Source of the DNA: Candidatus Sodalis pierantonius str. SOPE
GTDB lineage: Bacteria > Pseudomonadota > Gammaproteobacteria > Enterobacterales > Enterobacteriaceae
Assembly: GCF_000517405.1 (NCBI RefSeq)
Contig: NZ_CP006568.1
Location: 744,001-808,000, forward strand
DNA: 64,000 nucleotides
Direction of reading: 5' to 3'
The notes beneath the pieces are model-generated. The model was not told the origin of the DNA. It worked only from the letters and a program-made list of their open reading frames with translations, and ran no database searches. Within the stretch, counting starts at the first letter, position 1. Each line of letters starts with the position of its first letter. Positions 57,632-64,000 of this stretch are shown here, piece by piece. Both the position numbers and the translations under genes were made by a program.

Positions 57632-58174
57632 CTGTTGGCTACTATCCTCGATCATCCGTTGCATCTCGCCAAGTACGAGATTTGCGTCTTCTTGCTGACG
57701 GAGTACTCGCTTTATAGCTTGTCGTTCTGCCTCAAAGATTGTTTGCTTTAGCTGGGTGGTCATAGAGTAGATACGGCTGCACTCTTCGGCTAATAATGGT
57801 ATCTGCCGAACTTCAAAGTGCTGTGACGATGGTACGCCGGTAACGAGCCGTAGAGCATGCCAGATCCCTTGAGTCCATGCTTTTTAAAAACGGAAGCCGT
57901 TAGCCATACTCCAAACAAGATGTGTTAATCTACGAAGTTCATCGTCGGTGAATAGCTCGGCTGCTGAGGAGTTATATCTCGGCATGGCATAAAGCTCAGC
58001 TTCCATGCGGTTAAACTCTGCGATGTAGGTCTCTTTGAATGCTGCTGCCTTTTTGCCGGTAAAACCCATGACGAGGAAGACGAAGCCGTCCTTGGTCATA
58101 GTATACATCGGGAGTTTTCGGCCTGTGCTGTCGGTGTATTCACTCACCTCAAAATTGAGGGTAGTAAATTTTTC

Positions 58175-59228
58175 GCTTTGTTGAATAAATCCGAAATTTG
58201 TGACGACTCCCTCCCTATCAGGGCGATTGTTACATGATGCGGACGCTGTTTGGCATTCCTAACAGTGTGATCCGGTTAAGTGCTTTAACCATTGCCATTG
58301 CCTCACCTACCTGCGCGTCATAGTCATGCAGACTCAGATGACCACCCAGAAGTGTTTTAAACCGGAACATGGCCGTTTCAGCCAGTGAACGCCGGTGATA
58401 ACCTACTTTCTTTTTCCAGGTATCGTTATTGCCGCTCAGATGCTGATTTGCCACCGCATGGTTACGCTCATAGTATCGAGCTGGCCAATATTGCGCACCA
58501 CTTCGCGATGGGATAAGCGGCTTTATTTTTTTTCTCAGCAGAGCATCATGACAGTAACGCGTATCGTAAGCACTGTCAGCCGACGCTTCCCTGATTTTCC
58601 GGTGGGTTTGGTTAATCAGCCCGGGCAGCGCCTGCGCATCTGTCGTACCGCTTAGCGATAAATCGGCACAGATAATTTCATGTGTCACGCTATCTACTGC
58701 CAGATGAAGCTTGCGCCATACTCTGCGCCTCTCAGCCCCATGCTGCCTGACTTTCCATTCGCCTTCGCCGAAGACTTTCAGGCCGGTGCCATCGATGACC
58801 AGGTGTGAGATTTCGCCGCGGGTTGGCGTTTTTATGCTGATGTCGACGGTTTTTGCTCGCCGGCTGACCAGAGAGTAATCTGGGCAGCGCAGCGACAGCC
58901 CCATCAGTTTAAAAATTGAGTCAACGAAACCCTGTAACGCCCGGAGCGAAAGGTTAAACACGCGCTTTATCATCAGAACCGTGGTAATGGCCATATCGGT
59001 GTAGTGAAGCGGCCGGCCACGATGTTCAGGTGGTGTACTCTCAGTCCATGCAGCAATGGCTGACTCATCAAGCCATACTGTCAGGTCCCCCCGCTGCCTG
59101 AGCGCATTGTTGTATGCGGGCCAGTTGGTAATTTTAAACTTTTGCTTTGCCATGGGGACCTGATGTTGAAACGAATGTAGTGATCAGAGCCGCCAGTCAC
59201 CTAAAAGTTCGATTTATTCAACAAAGCC
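58175..59228 (-). mobile_element. IS5 family element
   Basis: 1054 bp, both ends present. The flanks (AATTTTTC and CCCATATA) are not duplicates, and the Rha gene does not resume beyond it, indicating recombination or deletion at this copy. Confidence 0.93.
58230..59153 (-). CDS. IS5 family transposase (copy 5)
   Basis: 307 aa, intact, catalytic residues as in copy 1; small differences such as PLIPSRSG and ARYYERNH. Confidence 0.93.
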   Translation of the reverse strand: MAKQKFKITNWPAYNNALRQRGDLTVWLDESAIAAWTESTPPEHRGRPLHYTDMAITTVLMIKRVFNLSLRALQGFVDSIFKLMGLSLRCPDYSLVSRRAKTVDISIKTPTRGEISHLVIDGTGLKVFGEGEWKVRQHGAERRRVWRKLHLAVDSVTHEIICADLSLSGTTDAQALPGLINQTHRKIREASADSAYDTRYCHDALLRKKIKPLIPSRSGAQYWPARYYERNHAVANQHLSGNNDTWKKKVGYHRRSLAETAMFRFKTLLGGHLSLHDYDAQVGEAMAMVKALNRITLLGMPNSVRIM

Positions 59229-59291
59229 CCCATATACAGCAATCAAAAACAGAAGTCCCCCGCCCTCATTGACGCAAGGATAAACCATGCG

Positions 59292-59417
59292 CTATAGCCA
59301 TCGCGTTATACACATCTTATGAAAGTCTTTATAAATCAATTTGTTACTCAAAAAATTTTTAATAACTCATTGTTTTGAAAGGCTTTTATGAAGATGTGTA
59401 TAACGCGATGGCTATAG
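59292..59417. repeat. 39-bp inverted repeat around an AT-rich 48-bp spacer
   Basis: CTATAGCCATCGCGTTATAC at 59292 onward is the reverse complement of the end at 59417; arms 59292-59330 and 59379-59417 match with a few differences. The left flank CCATGCGCTATAG also recurs near 59848. It sits between an IS5 and the downstream coiled-coil gene's 3' end. Confidence 0.8.
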
Positions 59418-59431
59418 AGCACAGGCCAGTG

Positions 59432-59788
59432 CTACATTTTAAGAATGGCGGCTATGATGCTGACACCGGCAGCGACCATCAACCCGAGCCGGACTGTCAT
59501 CTGCAAGCCAAGCTTATCGAAACGAGCCTCGATTTTGTCAAAGCGTGCCTGCATCTGGACTTCGTTTTTTTCAAAACGGGCATCCATATCTTTACGGACA
59601 TCAACAATATCGTGCTTCACATCGCTGATATCACGTTTTACGTCATTGATATCAGCTTTCGTAGCAATATTAGCCACTTCGTGCGACTTACGTACAACAA
59701 GCGATATGGCTTTGGCTTGCTCTTTCTTCAGGCCAGATTTTTCCAGCGTCTCGACAAATTCTTGAGTATCAAATGCAACTTGACCCAT
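59432..59788 (-). CDS. DUF1640-like coiled-coil membrane protein
   Basis: 118 aa from the ATG at 59788 (MGQVAFDTQEFVETLEKSG), preceded by AGGAGG at a good distance; the frame is open upstream but the longer start lacks an RBS. Residues 45-90 form heptad-like repeats (ADINDVKRDISDVKHDIVDVRKDMDARFEKNEVQMQARFDKIEARFDKL), and the C-terminus RLGLMVAAGVSIIAAILKM is a membrane anchor. Proteins of this pattern are common near phage and mobile regions. Function unknown. It is one of the few undamaged non-IS genes in the last 15 kb. Confidence 0.75.
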   Translation of the reverse strand: MGQVAFDTQEFVETLEKSGLKKEQAKAISLVVRKSHEVANIATKADINDVKRDISDVKHDIVDVRKDMDARFEKNEVQMQARFDKIEARFDKLGLQMTVRLGLMVAAGVSIIAAILKM

Positions 59789-59841
59789 AGGGGATGCCTC
59801 CTCTTTTGGGCAAGTGTAACCTAGCAATCGTATTGACGGAA

Positions 59842-60071
59842 GATCAACCCATGCGCTATAGTCACTCTGCATTTGCAAATTCAGGTGCCGGGTTTAGCAC
59901 CCCGTTGAGATCATCGCGACAGAAATGACACGCCGCGAGCGTGTTTTCTTATGTCGCACCGAGTCACATATCAATGGTGAACTGAGGAGGGCAGCCGTAA
60001 GGCTGGCCGTATGATGATCCCGGTAGTGCTAACCCTATTCAGTTCACCACCAGCGAGTTTAGCACCTCAGG
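59842..60071. other. Short repeated motif region, phage-type non-coding DNA
   Basis: GGTTTAGCACCCC near 59891, GTGCTAACCC near 60037 and AGTTTAGCACCTC near 60056 are direct and inverted copies of one motif (TTTAGCACC / GGTGCTAA-like). No convincing coding frame. Such motifs occur in phage immunity/control regions, which I cannot verify here. Confidence 0.35.
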
Positions 60072-61131
60072 GGCTTTGTTGAATAAATCGAACTTTTAGG
60101 TGACTGGCGGCTCTGATCACTACATTCGTTTCAACATCAGGTCCCCATGGCAAAGCAAAAGTTTAAAATTACCAACTGGCCCGCATATTAACAATGCGCT
60201 CAGGCAGCGGGGGGACCTGACAGTATGGCTTGATGAGTCAGCCATTGCTGCATGGACTGAGAGTACACCACCTGAATGAACATCGTGGCCGGCCGCTTCA
60301 CTACACCGATATGGCCATTACCACGGTTCTGATGATAAAGCGCGTGTTTAACCTTTCGCTCCGGGCGTTACAGGGTTTCGTTGACTCGATTTTTAAACTG
60401 ATGGGGCTGTCGCTGCGCTGCCCAGATTACTCTCTGGTCAGCCGGCGAGCAAAAACCGTCGACATCAGCATAAAAACGCCAACCCGCGGCGAAATCTCAC
60501 ACCTGGTCATCGATGGCACCGGCCTGAAAGTCTTCGGCGAAGGCGAATGGAAAGTCAGGCAGCATGGGGCTGAGAGGCGCAGAGTATGGCGCAAGCTTCA
60601 TCTGGCAGTAGATAGCGTGACACATGAAATTATCTGTGCCGATTTATTGCTAAGCGGTACGACAGATGCGCAGGCGCTGCCCGGGCTGATTAACCAAACC
60701 CACCGGAAAATCAGGGAAGCGTCGGCTGACAGTGCTTACGATACGCGTTACTGTCATGATGCTTTGCTGAGGAAAAAAATAAAGCCGCTTATCCCACCGC
60801 GAAGTGGTGCGCAATATTGGCCAGCTCGATACCATGAGCGTAACCATGCGGTGGCAAATCAGCATCTGAGCGGCAATAACGATACCTGGAAAAAGAAAGT
60901 AGGTTATCACCGGCGTTCACTGGCTGAAACGGCCATGTTCCGGTTTAAAACACTTCTGAGTGGTCATCTGAGTCTGCATGACTATGACGCGCAGGTAGGT
61001 GAGGCTATGGCAATGGTTAAAGCACTTAACCGGATCACACTGTTTAGGAATGCCAAACAGCGTCCGCATCATGTAACAATCGCCCTGATAGGGAGGAAGT
61101 CGTCACAAATTTCGGATTTATTCAACAAAGC
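60072..61131 (+). mobile_element. IS5 family element with three small insertions
   Basis: 1060 bp, six more than the intact copies. An extra T near 60188 (ATATTAAC), a 4-bp duplication near 60278 (CTGAATGAACATC) and an extra T near 61044 (CTGTTTAGG) account for the length. Flanks are not duplicated. Confidence 0.92.
60147..61074 (+). pseudogene. IS5 family transposase, frameshifted three times
   Basis: The ATG at 60147 (MAKQKFKITNWPAY) meets a stop at once because of the extra T. The central part with DGTGLK, ADSAYD and the Y-R-E-K signature is open from about 60286. The last shift replaces LGMPNSVRIM by FRNAKQRPHH. Inactive unless supplied in trans. Confidence 0.9.
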
Positions 61132-61313
61132 AGCGGCAAGCCCGTTCGCGCTGTATGGAAACACTTAGACGCGCAGCCCGAGGCGGGCGTTTTTTTCCCG
61201 CCAGCCATATTTGAAGGTCGGGAATATTTGGTTGACGAAGACGCTGAGAAGCTTACCCGAAACAATACCTTCAGCCCATCCAGAACTGTTCACCCCGCAT
61301 TACTATCGAGAAT
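61132..61313 (+). pseudogene. xis: Phage excisionase-like (Xis), broken and cut at the 3' end by IS21
   Basis: One frame reads SRCMETLRRAARGGRFFPA, the next EGREYLVDEDAEKLTR; together LRRxARxGRFFPAP-x-EGREYLV is the winged-helix pattern of lambda-type Xis proteins. Small size and position directly before an integrase start support this. A one-base change near 61215 splits the frames. The last codons beyond SRI are separated by IS21. Confidence 0.5.
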
Positions 61314-61435
61314 TGCTGGTTCCGGTCACATCCGATCACTGATTCCGGTCGCCCGATCAGCGATTCCGATTCTGTCCGATCGCTCATCTTCTGTTCCGCC
61401 ATACTCTGGAGACTTTTAGCTTCCGGGGGCATGGC

Positions 61436-62986
61436 ATGGCACGTAAAAAGAAGAAAGCGAGAACGGAAATGTGCATCTATATTAATGTCTTACGTATGAA
61501 ATTCGAGCAGCGTCGCTCGAATCGCACTATCGCAGCAGCGCTCGGCATAGGCTGTACTACCGTGCACGATATCCTCGGCCGATTCACGGTAGCTAACCTG
61601 GTCTGGCCATTGCCGGCGGAACTGTCCCCCGTCGACCTCGACCGCCTGCTCTATCCCGGCAAATCCGGAAAAGTTATCAATACTTTACCCAGCTGGCTTG
61701 ATATCGATACCGAGTTAAGCCGCAAGGGCATGACCAAGCAGCTGCTCTGGATGGAATATCAGTCCGCCGTGGGCGGTGATGCCCTCGGTTACTCACAGTT
61801 TTGTGCACTGTTCCGTGACTGGAAAAAGAAGCAGCGGTGTTCCATGCGCATGGAGCACAAGGCTGGCGAAAAGCTCTTCATCGACTTCTGTGGCCCCACC
61901 GTACCTATCGTCAACCCTGCGACCGGTAGCGTACGCCAGGTCGCTATCTTCGTCGCTGCCATGGGCGTGTCAGGCTATGCGTATATCGAAGCCTGCGAAG
62001 GCCAGGACATGGCATCGTGGCTCAACGCCAATAGCCACTGCCTGCACTTCATGGGTGGGGTTCCGGAGCTGATGATACCTGATAATCTGCGCAGCGCTGT
62101 CAGCACCCCTGACCGCTATGAGCCGGTCATAAACCAAAGCTACCAGGCGCTGGCAAATCACTATGAGACAGTGGTGCTACCGGCGCGCCCGAGAAAACCG
62201 AAAGACAAGGCGAAGGCAGAATCAACTGTGCAGCTGGTAGAACGCTGGGTTTTGGCCCGGTTGCGTAAACGTAGGTTCTACTCGCTGGCCGAACTCAACC
62301 AGGTGATACGAGAACTCAATCATGAGTTGAATCTGCACCCGATGCGTCATTACGGCGGACAAAGTCGCCTTGAACGCTTCGAGCAGCTGGACAAACCGGC
62401 TCTTGGGCCTCTACCGCCCACACAATGGGAATACAGTGAGTATCTCGTTGCCCGAGTGGGACCTGATTACCACATAGACTACGGCAAAAACTGGTACTCG
62501 GTGCCGCATCCGCTGGTTGGCGAGCGCGTTGACGTCATCGCCACCCAACGGCTGGTGCAAATCCACCATAAGGGCGTCTGCGTGGCTACGCACCCTCGCA
62601 GCGATAACGCCTATAGGCACACGACTCAGGCGGCGCACATGCCGGCTAACCATAAGGGGCAGAGTCAGTGGACGCCGGAAAGGCTGTGCAGTTGGGCGCT
62701 GTCGGTGGGTGTGTGCACACTGAAAGTGGTCGAGTCCATCCAAAAGAGCAAAGCCCATCCGGAGCAGGCTTACCGCTCCGTGCTGGGGCTACTCAATCTG
62801 CAACGGCGCTATGAGACGACGCGACTGGAGAAGGCCTGCGCGCTGGCGTTGGAGAAAGGGTGCATTAACCGCTCTTTCATAGCCAACGTATTGAAACACG
62901 GTCGTGAAAGTGAGGTCACCCAGGACGGAGCCGGCGTATCAATGCTGGTTCACGAAAACCTCCGAGGTCCGGACAGTTATCACTAA
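61436..62986 (+). CDS. istA: IS21 transposase IstA (second copy)
   Basis: 516 aa, intact; near-identical to the copy at 39915 with a few substitutions (KKQRCSMRME, NSHCLHF). Confidence 0.94.
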   Translation: MARKKKKARTEMCIYINVLRMKFEQRRSNRTIAAALGIGCTTVHDILGRFTVANLVWPLPAELSPVDLDRLLYPGKSGKVINTLPSWLDIDTELSRKGMTKQLLWMEYQSAVGGDALGYSQFCALFRDWKKKQRCSMRMEHKAGEKLFIDFCGPTVPIVNPATGSVRQVAIFVAAMGVSGYAYIEACEGQDMASWLNANSHCLHFMGGVPELMIPDNLRSAVSTPDRYEPVINQSYQALANHYETVVLPARPRKPKDKAKAESTVQLVERWVLARLRKRRFYSLAELNQVIRELNHELNLHPMRHYGGQSRLERFEQLDKPALGPLPPTQWEYSEYLVARVGPDYHIDYGKNWYSVPHPLVGERVDVIATQRLVQIHHKGVCVATHPRSDNAYRHTTQAAHMPANHKGQSQWTPERLCSWALSVGVCTLKVVESIQKSKAHPEQAYRSVLGLLNLQRRYETTRLEKACALALEKGCINRSFIANVLKHGRESEVTQDGAGVSMLVHENLRGPDSYH

Positions 62987-62997
62987 GGAGAATAAAT

Positions 62998-63747
62998 ATG
63001 GATACACTGTTAATGGCTCTGCGAGAGCTGAAGTTGTCGGCAATGGTCCAGGCGTTGGAGACGCAACGCGAACTCCCGGGGAGTTATGGGGAGCTGGGGT
63101 TCGAGGAGCGGTTGTCGTTGATGGTAGAAGCGGAAAATTTGCATAGAAAAAACAACCACATATGCCGTCTTCGACGGCAATTGCAAATGCGCTTGCAGGC
63201 AAAACCGGAAGATATCCGCTATATCCCTAGCCGAGGAGTGACACTGGAACAGATGCGAGATCTGCTAGGGGGACAATATCTGAAATATCAGAAAAGCATA
63301 CTCATCACGGGGCCGACAGGTACGGGCAAAACCTGACTCAGTTGTGCGCTTAGTGAGCAGGCATGCCGGCAGCAATATAGCGTGCGTTACTGGCGAGTGG
63401 GTCGGTTGCTGGCCCATCTTCACCAGTGTCAGGTAGACGGGACCTATCTAAAACAGCTTAAGCAGTTAGAAAAAATAGAGTTACTGATCTTGGACGATGT
63501 GGGCCTAGAATCAATAAGTCCGATGCAGGCAACGATGCTGTTGGAGGTGATGGAAGATCGCTACGACAAAAGCAGCAGCATCCTGATCAGTCAACTGCCG
63601 GTGAAAAAATGGTATGGACTGATAGAAAACCCTACGACAGCTGACGCGTTACTCGATCGGTCAGTACACCCCAGCTATAGACTGGAACTTAAAGGCGAAT
63701 CACTACGCAAAGAGCAAGGAGTAGCCAGCACAGGAAAAATAGACTAA
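62998..63747 (+). pseudogene. istB: IS21 helper ATPase IstB, internal stop
   Basis: TGG to TGA at 63334-63336 right after the Walker A motif GPTGTGKT truncates the protein at 112 aa; the remaining 121-aa frame (from about 63382) has no Walker A. IstA from this copy would depend on IstB from another. Confidence 0.93.
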
Positions 63748-63877
63748 ACCCGAGTCAGAAGATGAGCGAACACGTGATCGAATATCACTGGAATGGGTGA
63801 TCGGAAAATATCGGAATAACTGATCGGATGTCGCCGGAAAAGCTGATCGGATACGTCGGAATCTGCAAGAATAAAAA

Positions 63878-64000
63878 ATGGCACGCCGCCGGAGAAGCTA
63901 TAAGAACCGCGATTTGCCGCCAAACTTGCAACTCCGAAATGGTGGCTATTTTTGCTACCGAGATCCGCGCACAGGGAAAGAGTATGGCATTGGGCGAGAT
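63878..64000 (+). CDS. int: Phage tyrosine integrase, N-terminus, runs off the window
   Basis: ATG at 63878: MARRRRSYKNRDLPPNLQLR then NGGYFCYRDPRTGKEYGIGRD, the arm-type DNA-binding N-terminus of lambda/HK022-like integrases (family pattern RDLPPNLYxRNxGYYxYRDPRTGKEFGLG). Only 41 codons are visible. It follows the Xis-like gene, whose 3' end it would have overlapped before IS21 entered. Confidence 0.85.
   Translation, partial: MARRRRSYKNRDLPPNLQLRNGGYFCYRDPRTGKEYGIGRD

Larger units (their letters stand above)
56231..58174 (-). pseudogene. Phage Rha family protein, broken by IS5, IS256 and a stop
   Basis: From the IS5 border: KFTTLNFEVSEYTDSTGRKLPMYTMTKDGFVFLVMGFTGKKAAAFKETYIAEFNRMEAEL, the C-terminal half of the Rha domain. 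TAA at 57884-57886 follows NGFRF, yet the frame continues KAWTQGIWHALRLVTGVPSS, RQIPLLAEECSRIYS, LVLGEMQRMIEDSSQQ. IS256 (56316-57631) then intervenes with CTGTTGGC duplicated on both sides, and the last 19 residues HSSVMSHALTKWQQANVSQ to the stop at 56231 lie beyond. The Rha N-terminus is lost at the IS5 border. Confidence 0.82.
61314..63867 (+). mobile_element. IS21 family element between xis and int, 5-bp target duplication
   Basis: 2554 bp, TG...CA ends, AGAAT at 61309-61313 and 63868-63872. The left end has three CCGATCA repeats, against five in the copy at 39752, and 46 bp less there; ATGGC is duplicated before istA. Confidence 0.95.

Noticed and set aside
59842..60071. A P4-type Icd-like gene or small immunity RNA
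   Set aside because: Only the TTTAGCACC motif copies suggest phage control DNA; the encoded peptides do not match any family I can name.

Overview
The window comes from a gammaproteobacterial insect endosymbiont of the Sodalis lineage in early genome decay. The weevil symbiont Candidatus Sodalis pierantonius (SOPE) is the best guess. Three signs point there: enterobacterial gene order in the intact blocks (yfiL-aroF-tyrA/pheA-pheL-raiA-bamD-rluD-pgeF-clpB-rrn; yafD-mltD-gloB-yafS-rnhA-dnaQ-aspV; proBA-thrW), very many near-identical IS copies (IS5/IS903-type, IS256-type and IS21-type, about 30% of the window), and many fresh pseudogenes. The organism assignment is inference; no database was searched.

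Layout. 1-2.3 kb: end of an open repeat-containing protein, a cryptic acyl carrier protein, and a broken ToxR-like membrane regulator, an arrangement that recalls the effector/ACP end of SPI-1 or Ysa type III secretion loci. 4.0-14.4 kb: a healthy housekeeping block for aromatic amino acid synthesis (aroF with TyrR boxes, tyrA, pheA with its pheL attenuator), raiA, bamD, rluD, pgeF and heat-shock clpB. 14.4-18.8 kb: a 37-bp tandem repeat and rrn promoters driving a 16S gene cut after about 857 nt by IS256 debris, with only a tRNA 3' end beyond. 18.9-20.2 kb: remnant of a carbapenem-type (car/cpm) antibiotic locus with an EsaR-type lux box upstream. 20.5-25.9 kb: intact yafD to aspV. 26.3-31.8 kb: four adjacent pseudogenes (allantoinase-like, yafV, aminotransferase, yceI).

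32-45 kb: gmhA is intact and yafJ is cut by IS5. Then follows a pentitol/pentose catabolic operon in ruins: sugar-binding protein, permease, ATPase, xylulokinase and xylitol dehydrogenase on the minus strand, with a lyxose-isomerase-like gene and a LacI regulator divergent. Every gene with enough sequence left to judge is damaged. 45-50.6 kb: nested IS elements, a LuxR C-terminal fragment, a frameshifted fimbrial adhesin-like gene and the C-terminus of an invasin/intimin-like protein fused to a beheaded proB. 50.6-53.2 kb: proB and proA are both pseudogenes, so proline synthesis from glutamate is probably lost; thrW tRNA follows. 53.2-64 kb: remains of at least one prophage integrated at thrW (integrase tail, Rha/KilA-type regulators, a 375-bp MITE-like element, an intact coiled-coil membrane protein, excisionase and integrase start) crowded with IS copies.

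Taken together, core information, envelope and aromatic amino acid genes are kept, while sugar uptake, proline synthesis, surface adhesion, antibiotic and phage genes are being lost through IS insertion, IS-IS recombination and small indels.
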